From: Ursus arctos
Taxonomy: Eukaryota; Chordata; Mammalia; Carnivora; Ursidae
Assembly (NCBI RefSeq): GCF_023065955.2
Contig: NW_026622997.1
Coordinates: 21,494,001-21,558,000 of the forward strand
Direction of reading: 5' to 3'
DNA length: 64,000 nt
The notes under the pieces are model-generated. The model saw only the letters and a list, made by a program, of their open reading frames with translations. It had not been told where the DNA came from and ran no database searches. Numbering within the stretch: the stretch's first letter is position 1; each line of letters starts with the position of its first letter. This document shows positions 13,288 to 23,329 of the stretch, piece after piece. Position numbers and translations under genes: made by a program.

Positions 13288-13537
13288 CCTTAACAGGATT
13301 ACAGAATGCAAGATCAATATACAAAAAATAATTGTATTTCTATACACTAGCAAAGGAAAATACAATAATGGTACATTAAAACAACAATTATTAACAATAA
13401 TTTCAAAAGAAATAAAATACTTAGGAATGAATTTAACAAAAGAAGCACAAAACTTATATTCTGAAAACTACAGAACATTTTTGAAAGAAATTCAAGAAGA
13501 CTAAATAGAAAAGACACTCCCTCTTCAAGGATCAATA
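13288..13537 (+). mobile_element. LINE-1 ORF2 fragment, left part
   Basis: Reads as L1 ORF2 (AAATACTTAGGAATGAATTTAAC and neighbours). It is interrupted at 13538 by a Tigger-type element and resumes at 14002. Confidence 0.8.
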
Positions 13538-14001
13538 CAGGCATACTTAGGAGGTATTGGGGATTTGGTTCCAGACTTAATAAAGCACATATTGCAATAA
13601 AGCAAGCCAAACGAATTCTCTCATCTCCCAGTGCATGTAAAAGTTGTGTTTACACTATAGTCTTATACTTACACTATAGTCTTTTAGGTGTCTATGTCTA
13701 AAAAAACTATGCACACTGCTTAATGAAAAAATACTTTATTGCTAAAAAAAATGCCTAACCATCCTCTGAGCTTTCAATGAGTCACAATCACTGACAGATC
13801 ACCCTAACAAATATAATGAATAATGAAATATGGCAAGTTTTGATATATGACAAGAGTTACCAAGGTATGACACAGAGACAGGAAGTGAGCAAATGCTGTT
13901 GGAAACATGGTGCCGATAGACTTCCTGGATCCAACGGTGCCACAAACCTGCAGGTTGTAAAAATGTACTCTCTGCGGAGCACAGTACAGCAGGTGTGCCT
14001 G
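13538..14001. mobile_element. Tigger1-derived MITE inserted in LINE-1
   Basis: Ends are CAGGCATACTTAGG and the reverse complement of AGGTGTGCCTG, matching Tigger1 terminal inverted repeats. The interior has the Tigger1 end sequences (GGTTCCAGAC...AATAAAGC; GACACAGAGACAGGAAGTGAG) with the transposase middle deleted. TA precedes the left end; the right-hand TA is mutated. Confidence 0.8.
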
Positions 14002-14770
14002 TGTCGTTAAGATGGCCATAAACGGATCTACAGGTACAAATCCTATCAAAATCCCAAATGCCTTCTTTGCACAAATTGACAAGCGTATCCTAGAATTTGC
14101 ATGGAAAATTGAGGGAAATAGAATAGCCCAAACAATTTTGTAAAAGAAGAACAAAGTTGGAGAGCTCACTTCTCATCTCCAAAGTTACTATACTGTAGCA
14201 CTATAATAAAACTATGTCACACTGTCACAAGGATAGGTAGATCGATCAATGGAATAGAATTGACAGTTCCAGAAATAAATTCTCGTTTATTGTCAGTTGA
14301 TTTCCTCAAGGGTTCCAAGGCAGTTCAAAGCGGGAAAGAATAGTTTTTCAATAAATAGTGCTGGGACAACTGGATACCTTTTGCAAAAGAATGAAGCTGG
14401 ACTGTTTCCTCATACCATGGACGAACGTTAACTCAAACGGCTTCTGCCTAACTCTAAGAGCTAAACTTGCAAACTCTTTGAAGAAAATATGGGAAGTAGA
14501 AAAAATTTCATGACCTCGGATTAGGTAAAGCATGAACAGAAGAAAAAAAAAATTGGACTTCATCAAAATTAAAAACCTTTACAATGGACCTCCTCAGGAA
14601 AATGAAAAGATACCTGACAATATGGGATGAAATATTTGCAAATCATATCTGATGCAGGACACCTGCAGAATATACAAAGAAGTCTTATAACTCAATAATA
14701 AAAACACAAATAACCCAATTCAGAATGGGCAAAGGATCGGAATAGACATTTATCCCAACAAGTCTGGATC
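14002..14770 (+). mobile_element. LINE-1 ORF2 fragment, right part
   Basis: L1 ORF2 continues after the Tigger insertion (TTAAGATGGCCATA... ATCAAAATCCCAAATGCC) to about GAATAGACATTTATCCC, where it stops at an LTR-like element. Multiple frame breaks. Confidence 0.8.
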
Positions 14771-14779
14771 AAAGAAGTC

Positions 14780-15401
14780 TCCCAACTTTGCGTGCCAGTC
14801 ACAAGCCCAGGTTGTTAACTGCACTTGTGATCAACTGGCTGTAAATCATAGGTTCCCATGACCTTCCTCTTGGCTTCAATTAACTTGCTAGAGCGGCTCT
14901 GAGAACTCACAGAAGCATTTATTTGCTAGATGATTGGTTTATTATAAAATGCCATAACTCAGGAACAGCCAGAGGGAAGATATGCATTGGGGAGGGTGAG
15001 GGGAAAGAGCACGGATCTTCCAAGCCCTCCTAAGTTTAGCACTCTTACCAAGTCCCCATGTGTTCACCAACCAGTAAGCTCTCTGAACTCAGACTTTTGG
15101 GTTTTTAAGGAGGTTTTATTCCACAGGCATGACTGATTCAATCAATCACCAGTGGCCATGATGTAACCTCTAGCCGTGCTCCCCTCCCTGGAGGTCAATG
15201 GGTAGGACTACAAGTTCCAGCTCTCCACTGGCAACCAGCCCCCACTTGACCTAGGGGCATTCCCAAAGTCACCACCTTAACATAACAAAAGATACCTTTT
15301 ATCTCTCCCACCACTTAGGAGATTCCAAGGGTTTTAGAAGCTCTGTGCTAGAAGCAGAAAGAATGTATTCATATTTCTTATTATAAATCATAATATCACA
15401 G
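14780..15401 (-). mobile_element. solo LTR, family unassigned
   Basis: On the minus strand it starts TGTGATATTATGATTTATAAT (15401 downwards) and contains AATAAA (plus 14938-14943 reversed) near the 3' end, the layout of a retroviral LTR. It resembles a widespread mammalian ERV LTR but I cannot name the family. Left edge approximate. Confidence 0.6.
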
Positions 15402-15581
15402 CTGCCCTTCCCATTAGTGTCCCATAGTTCCCAGTGTTTCTTGTCCATAGAAACATACCTGGTCTTCAATCCTTTTCTTCAAGGCCCTGCCCTCTGCTAG
15501 AAAACTACTGCCTCATTTGACTATCTTCCTGTCCTAATTATTTGTGAATGGTGACAGGATTATTCTAGAGACAGGGTTTTA

Positions 15582-15785
15582 TTTTATTAATTTTTTTAAA
15601 GATTTTATTTATTTATTTGACAGCGAGAGACAGTGAGAGAGGGAACACAAGCAGGGAGGAGTTGGAGGGGTAGAAGCCGGCTCCTCGCTGAGTAGGGAGC
15701 CAGATGTGGGGCTCGATCCCAGGATGCTGGGATCGTGACCTGAGCCGAAGGCAGACGTTTAATGACCGAGCCACCCAGGCGCCCC
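15582..15785 (-). mobile_element. SINEC with target duplication
   Basis: agagacagggttttat before and agagacagggttttaa after. Antisense body with a full head. Confidence 0.9.
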
Positions 15786-15900
15786 CAGAGACAGGGTTTT
15801 AATCAAAGAAATCTAAAGGTTGAAATTTCTGGTAATGTTGATAGGTGGACTGAGTGGAGAGAGTGAGACTTTTGGGGGTACATAATTATATACACCTAAT

Positions 15901-16120
15901 ATTTTAGAGAGAGGAAGAGAACGATCGCGCACACGTGTGCACACACACGCATGCATGCACTTAAGGTGCGGGGAAGGGCAGAGGGAAAGAGAGAATCTTA
16001 AGCAGGCTCCAGGCCCAGCATGGAGCCCAACATGAAGGTTGATCCCTGGGACCCTGAGGTCATAACCTGAGCTGAAATCTAGAGTCAGATGCTTAACTGA
16101 CTGAACCACCCAGGCGCCCC
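15901..16120 (-). mobile_element. SINEC with target duplication
   Basis: tatatacacctaat on both sides. The body has a CACACACGCATGCATGCAC variant in its CA-rich segment. Confidence 0.88.
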
Positions 16121-16144
16121 TATATACACCTAATTTTTAAGTCC

Positions 16145-17400
16145 TAATTGTCATAAGTGCTACAAAGGAGACATAAAGACTGTTTACAGCCTTGGAAGGG
16201 TTTTAAGCAGATGACAGAAGGGATCAGTTAGATTTTATTAAAGTTCCTTCTGCCAGCAGTGTGGAGAATTAATTAGAAGGAGGCAAAAACAGATACAGGA
16301 AGACTAGTGAATGGACTAAGGCAGAAACCCACGTAAGAGGTAATGGAAAGTGGCCTAAGGATGGGGCAGAAGAGATTGAGAGAGGTGAATAGGCCGAATC
16401 AATACTTAGGACATGATATGGGTAGGACTTTGGAATTTATTAAGTCCCCCAGTAATGTGTTTGTAGTACCTTCTACATCTTTTCCTGGAATCCACCAGAG
16501 ACTAAGGCCATGTCCCTGTACTTCTTCTAGCTGAATTTCTAGTGGGGCAACCTAATAATACACAGGTAAATAACATTAGGTAATAGAAAGTGCTATGAAG
16601 AAAAATAAAGCAGGGCCAGGAGGCCTGATAGGGGAGGGAAGGTTGGCCTTTTTAGCCAGTGAAGGCCTGTCTGAGGAGGTGACACTGAGCAGAGCTCTGA
16701 ATGACGTGAGAGTGAGCCATCTGGGGGAAGGACATTCCAGGGAGAGGAAATGGCACCAACCAAGAAAGAAGGCCTTATTCGGGAGCAGGTGTGACATGTC
16801 GAAGAAATAGTGAGCAAGTTCATAGTCCCAGAGTAAAGGGGGAATGTGGTAGAAATGAGCTCAGAGCAGTAGCCAGGAGTCGGAACAAGTTAGGACTGTG
16901 TGAGCCATGGTAAGGAGTTGGAGAGGCCATCTAAATGAGATGTACATTCATTGGAGGGTTTGGGGCAGGAGAGTAAAATAGGATTTATATTTTAGAAAGA
17001 TGTATGAAGAGTACCTTGACTACTGTGTGGAGTAGAGACCAGCAAGAAAGCTGTTGCGGACGTCTCCGGAAGGGGTGACGGGGACTTGAGTTTGCAGCAG
17101 GAGTGGTGAGAAATGCTTTAGTGTGGGGACATGTTTTGGTTGTAGAGTTTGAGGAAAAGAGGAATCAAGGATGTCTTTGTTTTTGTTTTGGCTGAGTAAC
17201 TGGGTAATTGGTTCCATTTACTGAGATGGGGAAGACTGGGGATGTGGGGAAGCTGGTATGTGGGGGACGGTAGATTGAAAGGCTCTGTTAAATAACGAGG
17301 GCTTGGTTAGACAGCCAGGTGAAGACATCTAGTAGGCATTTATTGGATACAGGGTAAGAGAAAGAGGTGTCCTAGGTGATCCATACATTTCTGGGTTGTG
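16145..17400 (-). repeat. ancient LINE-like repeat, longest copy
   Basis: Contains GAGGAGGTGACACTGAGCAG, GGACATTCCAGGGAGAGG, ATTTACTGAGATGGGGAAGA and CATCTAGTAGGCATTTATTG in consensus order. Highly diverged; no open frame. Confidence 0.5.
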
Positions 17401-17691
17401 CAGCTGGGTGGATGGAAAAGTCATTCACAGAGACAGAAAATGCAGCACGAGGACAGGATTTGGGGGTAAGAATAGTCGTTATTATTGTACATGACGCTTC
17501 ATGGCCTAAAAATGTTTCTGTGTTCTACCATACTAAGTGGAAAGTTTATTATTTAAAAGGAAAAAAACCTGTTTCTTTCTTTTTGTGGGTCATCAGAATT
17601 TTCAAAAAGTTCTGTTTAAAACATTTTCCTTAGAATTTGTTAGCTGTTGCGAAAATTGCATATTTAGGCATCTGTTCAATGCTATTATTAA

Positions 17692-17707
17692 TGGAATGTA
17701 ATTTTTT
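17692..17707. repeat. target-site duplication, left copy
   Basis: tggaatgtaatttttt, identical to 19057-19072. The A/T-rich end fits a LINE-1 endonuclease nick for a minus-sense insert. Confidence 0.8.
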
Positions 17708-19056
17708 AAGGAGAGAGAAGTTTATTGAATACATTGCAAGGGAGCGGCAGGCGGAACAGCAAAGGAGAGACTGTCAGGAGGCAGTGGCGGGGGGCTCTAG
17801 GGAAGGGGGGAAGTGAGAAGGTATGGGAACATACTGAATTTTCCTTTTTTGGTACCTGTGCTCGGTTGTAAGTAGCCCACTGGTCAGCTAGAGCCTATGG
17901 CTCTTTTGACGTGGGTCACTTAATGAGCCTGTTTGCTTTCAGCCTGGTGGTCACGGTGGGCCCTTTCCCCTTACTGTGGTTTCCATTGCTCAAGCCTGTT
18001 GCCTAAAAGCAGTCTCTACACTCCCCAGGACAGATCGACAATGACACATCTTTGACATTTGGTTGGAGGAGGTCTCATCTTCAGTAGCTGCTTCCTGTTG
18101 GACGGGGGTGGGGGGACGAGACACCTTGTCCCCACCTAAACCTATTGGTCCATCAGGTTATTCCGTGCAGTTACAGACCAGAGCTTGGTATTAGAGTCAC
18201 ACGCTGATGGGGGATTTAAGTGCAAGTCCGTGGTGGCCAGGTCCACGGGGTACAGCAGGAGGGTACTCCCATGAGGGCATGGGCTGGAACCCTTGTTGAC
18301 TCATCATCCTTGAGTGGGATGGTTGGATTCTCTGACGAGGAAGAGCATATTCTGCCTGTAGATCAAGATGGTGGCCAGACCCGTGGGGAGAGAGGAGAAA
18401 GTGGGGGCCCGAAAGAAGCAAGGTGGCTGTGAGTCAGGCACGAGTCCTCCACGTGTGCAGATTTGCCCCGGAGGAGCTGCCGTGGCCAACTGTGCCACGT
18501 GCTGGGGGAACCTCAGAGGGGGCAGTGGGAGAGTAGAGAGAAGGGATTCTTCACCGTCATAGGCGGGGACCGTCTGACCTTCAGACCACACCGAAGAGCT
18601 GCCCTGGCCAGAGACCTTCAGTTGTCTGGGAAGTGCTAGGGTTAGATGGCCAAGGCCAAGGGCTGGAAGCACAAGAAAAAGGAGTGGGGGTGTGGGTTTC
18701 TCCAACGGCCCAGAGGGGAAATCCCTCACCCATTCTGGCAAGTGCACTCTGGTGGCTTGCTCTGGGGCTTTGAGCCTCATCCAGGAGTCACCTTGGCCTG
18801 AGGTCCTCAGTTTCCCCATGGAGTACTAGAGTCTGTTGGGTGCACCCAGGGAAAGTCCCAAGAAATCCCCAGAGAATCCGGGAAGAGGCCAGGCCCTCCG
18901 CCCGGCAGAGGATCCCCGGAAGGGCCCACAAATGTGGGGCGACCAGATGGGGTGAAGGTGAAAGAATTCACCTAGGACAGAAGAGAGGAGATAGAAGTTT
19001 ACCGAATACACTGCAAGGGAGCTGCGGGCGGGACAGCAAAGCAGAGACGGTCTACC
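17708..19056 (-). mobile_element. retro-copied endogenous retrovirus transcript (R-U5-leader ... R-poly(A))
   Basis: Seen: a 16-bp direct repeat, tggaatgtaatttttt, flanks the element (17692-17707 and 19057-19072). On the minus strand the 5' end is a 65-bp segment (plus 18988-19053) that recurs at the 3' end (plus 17712-17777) at about 86% identity. The 3' copy contains AATAAA (plus 17721-17726 reversed), ending 13 nt later in a short A run that merges with the duplication. The 5' copy instead continues into a U5-like stretch ending CCCCACA, then a sequence resembling a class I retrovirus primer-binding site (plus 18912-18931). Known: retroviral RNA has R at both ends, U5 only at the left and U3 only at the right. 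Inferred: LINE-1 machinery reverse-transcribed such an RNA. Only 1.35 kb is present, so most of gag-pol-env is absent; I saw no polymerase motif. A 171-codon open frame (plus 18304-18819, reversed) starts Met-Gly at the place of gag but matches nothing I know. Confidence 0.7.
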
Positions 19057-19072
19057 TGGAATGTAATTTTTT
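19057..19072. repeat. target-site duplication, right copy
   Basis: Identical to 17692-17707 and followed by more T residues, so the true duplication may be slightly longer. Confidence 0.8.
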
Positions 19073-19659
19073 TTTATGTGACTAAATGATGGTAGTTTTT
19101 ACCCCCTCTTTCTTTCTGTCTTTATTTACAGTCTAGATGCCAGTTTCTTCCAGAATTGTTAGCCATTTACTGAGGTTTTATAACAGGTACAGCGGGATTC
19201 CTGTGAATGTTTTTGCTTCTGTTGTGCGTCAGCCAGAGGTAGTGGGGAAGAGATGGAGGGCTTGAGATTAAATTCTTAGTGAAAGCTGATGGAGGCCATG
19301 GAACCAACGTAAGGTGCTTGAAAATTCAACAAGAAGCAATAACCAGGGCTCGTTGTTGCTCCTCTTGGCCTCCGACTAGAAACGCACGCTCACGGGGATG
19401 GAACGGCAGGTGCCTGTGCCGTCCCCGCACTCAGTCGCTCGTCCTACCCCTCTCTGCCTTAGACCATTATTTCTTAGAATTAAAAAAAGGGCGTGTATAT
19501 ATTTATGCTCTGTAGTCTGTGTATATAGCTCTAACTTTTCTCCTAAAATCATGGGTCATGTAATATTGGGGCCAGGAAAGCCCTTGTTGGCAGCTTCAGA
19601 ATTTACTGGCTTTGCATGTCACGGATGCACCTAAGAACCTTACATTAACGAATAGGACA

Positions 19660-19816
19660 GGGGCACCTGGGCGGCTCCATTGGTTAAGAGTCTGCCTTTG
19701 GCTCAGGGTCCTGGGATCAAGCCCCACATTGGGCTCCCTGCTCAGTGGCATTTGGCTCCCTCCATCTGCCTCTCTCTCTCACAAATAAAAATAAAATCTT
19801 AAAAAAACAAAACAAA
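19660..19816 (+). mobile_element. SINEC, internally shortened
   Basis: GGGGCACCTGGGCGGCTCC to AAATCTTAAAAAAACAAAAC. The middle lacks the usual ATGATC segment. Confidence 0.87.
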
Positions 19817-19894
19817 ACTATAGAACATCTATGATAAACTCTTGGGAAAGCTTAGATTTCACCTTTACAAGTTTGCAAAAGAAGTTGAAATGAT

Positions 19895-19977
19895 TCTTTC
19901 CTTCCTTCCTTCCTTCCTTCCTTCCTTCCTTCCTCCCTCCCTCCCTCCCTCCCTCCTTTTTTTCTTTCTTTCTTTCT
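19895..19977. repeat. (TTCC)n / (TCCC)n / (TTTC)n microsatellite
   Basis: About 80 bp of pyrimidine tetranucleotides that change unit from TTCC to TCCC to TTTC. Confidence 0.92.
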
Positions 19978-20199
19978 GCTCCTAAAGACTCACAGTCTTT
20001 TTGGTTTCTATTTGACTCTACGCTTTTCCTAGAGATGCAAATGGTTCTAAAGAGAGGCTTGAATAGAGGTGTGTATGCTGTTCTGTTACAAATACCTGTT
20101 CTATGATGCTTGTGGACCACAGTGGCTTAACTGGTTCGCCCAAGGGAGTGGAGAAAGGATAATCTCAGAAGGTCAAAGGATTAACATTTCCCCACAAAG

Positions 20200-20404
20200 T
20201 TTTTTTTTTTTTTAAAGATTTTTTATTTATTTATTCGACAGAGATAGAGACAGCCAGCTAGAGAGGGAACACAAGCAGGGGGAGTGGGAGAGGAAGAAGC
20301 AGGCTCATAGCAGAGGAGCCCGATGTGGGGCTCGATCCCACAAGGCTGGGATCACGCCCTGAGCCGAAGGCAGACGCTTAACCGCTGTGCCACCCAGGCG
20401 CCCC
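20200..20404 (-). mobile_element. SINEC with target duplication
   Basis: tccccacaaagtttt on both sides. The body has the GGGAACACAAGCAGGGGGAG subfamily signature. Confidence 0.92.
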
Positions 20405-21529
20405 TCCCCACAAAGTTTTTGATAGAACGTCCAAGATCCAGTGAAGCGGGGGAGAAATAAAACCAAATATTCTTCAGTTTGTGAATTTTTCAAAGGGTTC
20501 CTGTGTATGAAATTTCACGTTTGTGTTTTGTATGTGCGTGTGTTTTAAACCCTGGGGGTAACCATAACAGATATTATCGTTTCTGGTTTTTCAGTGAAGG
20601 GAAGCAGGTCTGGGACACAGCTCAAGTAACTTCCCCATCATCATGGCTAGAGCCCAGATATTCTGATACACGCGCAGTGCGTGGTTCACTTTGTCTTCCC
20701 AGATACCTTCCCCTTGAGCCTAGAGACCATACATTTTTAGAGTCTTTCTGCTTAAATTTCAAGGGGCAGCTGGGGAGATCAAGGTGGTCACACCGGCAGC
20801 TGTGTGGCAGATGGGGGGCAGAGAGGTCTTCGGGAACAGAGCCGGGTGGACAGGCCTTCACATCATTTATTCATTTGTCCCTGGGCGTGACACTCCTTTT
20901 TGAGAGCCTGCTTTGCTGTTCCTCCCGAGTGTTGCGTGTGTGCCGAAATTCTTCCCCACGTTTCCTTGATATGGCTCTCTTCTGCTTCCCTTTCTTCTTG
21001 GCACAACAGACCATGTCTGGCACCGAAACTCTAGAGCAAGTGATTGTTCACCCTTCTCTCAAACAAGAAAATAAGAGGTAAAATACAGCAGCATAGCGGA
21101 GTCGACTGTAGGAAGAGTCTGCAAGAGGAGCCCTGCTCCCAGATACCTCTTATTCTCCAATTCATACTGAATCAGGAGCATTTTCCCCATGTGTTACACA
21201 TCGTTTGAAAATATTTTTTATGATTCTGCAGCATGCTATTGTATGAATTTAGCATTGTTTATTTACATTTTTTTTCTATTTTGGCTATTTGGGTTACTTT
21301 CTCATTTTTTCTGTGATGAATATCATAGGGGAAAAAAATGGGCTCCTTGAAGAAGGGAATTATCAAGCACATGAAGAAGTACAAATCTGGTTTAAATGCT
21401 TTGCTCTAGTCATTGCTTCGGTCATACATTGTAACAGTAACTTCAATCAGGTAAATACGTGATTAGTTTCCTGAAATAATGCCATTGTGATATTAGTTTT
21501 ATTTTCAGATAGGGAAACAGAATAAAGAT

Positions 21530-21776
21530 GGGGGCGCCTGGGTGGCTCAGTCAGTTAAGCGTCTGCTTTCGGCTCAGGCCATGATCTCAGGGTCCTGGGA
21601 TCAAGCCCCGTATCGGGCTCCCTGCTCAATGGGGAGTCTACTTCTCCCCCTCCCTCTGCACCCCCCACCCCACTTGTGCTCTCTCTTTCACTAAAATAAA
21701 ATAAAATAAAATAAAATAAAATAAAATAAAATAAAATAAAATAAAATAAAATAAAATAAAATAAAATAAAATAGAG
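21530..21776 (+). mobile_element. SINEC with expanded (AAAAT)n tail
   Basis: GGGGGCGCCTGGGTGGCTC head and full body. The A-tail has become a pentanucleotide microsatellite. Confidence 0.92.
21692..21772. repeat. (AAAAT)n microsatellite
   Basis: About 16 near-perfect units grown from the SINEC tail. Confidence 0.95.
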
Positions 21777-21807
21777 TTTTCTTAGATAAGTCAGTGCCTT
21801 AATCTCA

Positions 21808-22132
21808 CAATTGACCCTTGAACAGTGCAGGGGTTAAGGGCCCCGCCTGCCCCTCCCCCCACAGTCAGAAGTCCACATATAACTTGACTCCCCCAACAGT
21901 TAACTACTCATAGCCTAGTGTTGACCAGAAGCCTTACTGATAACATATACAGTTGATTCGTACATATTCTGTATATGGATTATATACTGTATCCTTACAA
22001 TAAAGTAAGCTGTAGAAAATGTTATCAAGAAAATCATAAAAGAAAATACATTTCCAGTATTGTATTTATTGAAAAAACCTGCATATCAGTGGACCCACGC
22101 AGTTCAAACTCATGTTGTTCAAGGGTCAACTG
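21808..22132. mobile_element. MER28/Tigger2-type MITE
   Basis: About 325 bp bounded by near-perfect inverted ends: CAATTGACCCTTGAACA on the left and TGTTCAAGGGTCAACTG on the right. Inner parts match the Tigger2-derived MER28 family (AATAAAGTAAGCTGTAGAAAA; GGACCCACGCAGTTCAAACT). The right TA is present, the left mutated. Confidence 0.8.
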
Positions 22133-22585
22133 TATTTTGATTCTGTTTGGCTCGCTCAGCATGAGAGGCACAGAGTTCTACTTTTGGGCAAACTTTGAGG
22201 GAGAGGACCACTAGGTAAAAATGGAACTAGGAAGTCACATAAGTTAAAAAAAGAAAGACTATAAAGAAGGCTTCTGCCATCAGTGCAAAAGACGGTTTCT
22301 TCTTTCCCAAATCCGTGGTGGCTAAAATGTGTGAGCATACAGGAGTTTGACTTGTTGCCTTGCGTAAACTCAGTGCTCTTAGGATGAGGTCATACGTAAT
22401 TAATGACCTGTCTTGTATTCTTTCCCAGGTAATAGCTCTTAGTGTTCACACTTGTGATAACTTCAGTTTCCCGAGTGCAAGAGCCCCAGGACTGCCAGTG
22501 AAGGAAGAGGAGCCAATGGCGGTTATGTAACCTTTGTGCTACTGTAAGGCAATGGGTAATTGTCTTTTTTCTTCTTAACTCCTAG

Positions 22586-22690
22586 TGCTTGAAACAGTAC
22601 CTGCAGCTGGCAATCCGGGAAGGCTGTGGGTCCCCCATTGCTTGCCCCGACACGGTGTGCCTGAACCATGGGACCCTGCAGGAAGCAGAG
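22586..22690 (+). CDS. RNF144B: RNF144B coding exon (end of RING1), internal
   Basis: The exon is 105 nt, phase 0 at both ends, after a pyrimidine-rich tract and CCTAG acceptor and before a GTAGGC donor. It encodes 35 residues starting [13 protein letters not shown] and ending TLQEAE. The first Cys and the CPDTVC pair are the last three zinc ligands of RING1, the domain that docks the ubiquitin-loaded E2 in RBR ligases. Earlier ligands must come from an upstream exon that I could not find here. Recognised by near-identity to mammalian RNF144B as I recall it; the paralogue RNF144A differs clearly in this stretch (ELLIKEGLETAISCPD in A). If the human N-terminus applies, these are residues 56-90. 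Confidence 0.95.
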
Positions 22691-23204
22691 GTAGGCACGC
22701 GTCCCATGACCTTCCCTCTTTCCTGCTGACGTTATTCCCTAGGTTCTTGACAAACCCATAATGTCTCTTAGAAATTAGAAAAGGGTATTTGAAAAAAACA
22801 ACAAACACATCTTCTGAACTATGGTATTTCTTCAGTTCTTCAAAGTCTGTTTCCCATTAGGTGAATAGGAAGGCACGGATCGATTCTGTTCTCACTGGTC
22901 TGCTGAGAGCCTGACTAAAGATGGGTGTGAATGTACAGTCATCAAAGTTCTTAACCAATGGGCCACGTTTTTTCTCCCCCCCAGAGTAAAAAATTGCAGT
23001 GGTGGTAGTAACGGTCTGTCATTTTGAATTGAGACATGGATAGAACATTATGTTAGAGATACTGGTAGCTTTACCAGTTTTATGGGACCATTCCTTTCGA
23101 AGTAAATACTACACACACATGAACTTGGGCTATGCCATCTTCCTTTCTGGCTTCCTTTACATCAAGCTTTCCTTATGTATAGTTATAGTTATTATTATGA
23201 TAGG

Positions 23205-23329
23205 CAGCCCACTTTTTTTTTCTTTTGCATGGAGCCCATTGTGGGGCTTGAACTCTTGATCCTGAGATCAAGACCTGAGCCAAGATCAGGAGTCGGATGC
23301 TTAAATGACTGAGCCACCTAGACGCCCCT
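23205..23329 (-). mobile_element. SINEC, truncated
   Basis: Only the head half remains (GAGCCACCTAGACGCCCC), after a short T-run. Confidence 0.8.

Larger units (their letters stand above)
1..22585 (+). other. RNF144B: intron upstream of the first RNF144B exon in the window
   Basis: No coding exon was recognised. I looked for the expected RNF144B N-terminal exon (CKLC...CQCIFC) and did not find it, so the window likely opens inside this intron. Repeats are listed separately. Stretches that look unique and hold nothing I can name include 1-400, 1710-2600, 5650-6196, 6391-7142, 7313-8480, 9010-10269, 11200-13050, 19076-19659, 20405-21529 and 22133-22585. Confidence 0.75.

Noticed and set aside
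20503..21081. 192-codon open frame on the plus strand
   Set aside because: It opens with GTG, has no acceptor or conserved domain, and lies in an RNF144B intron. The first real ATG is near the end.
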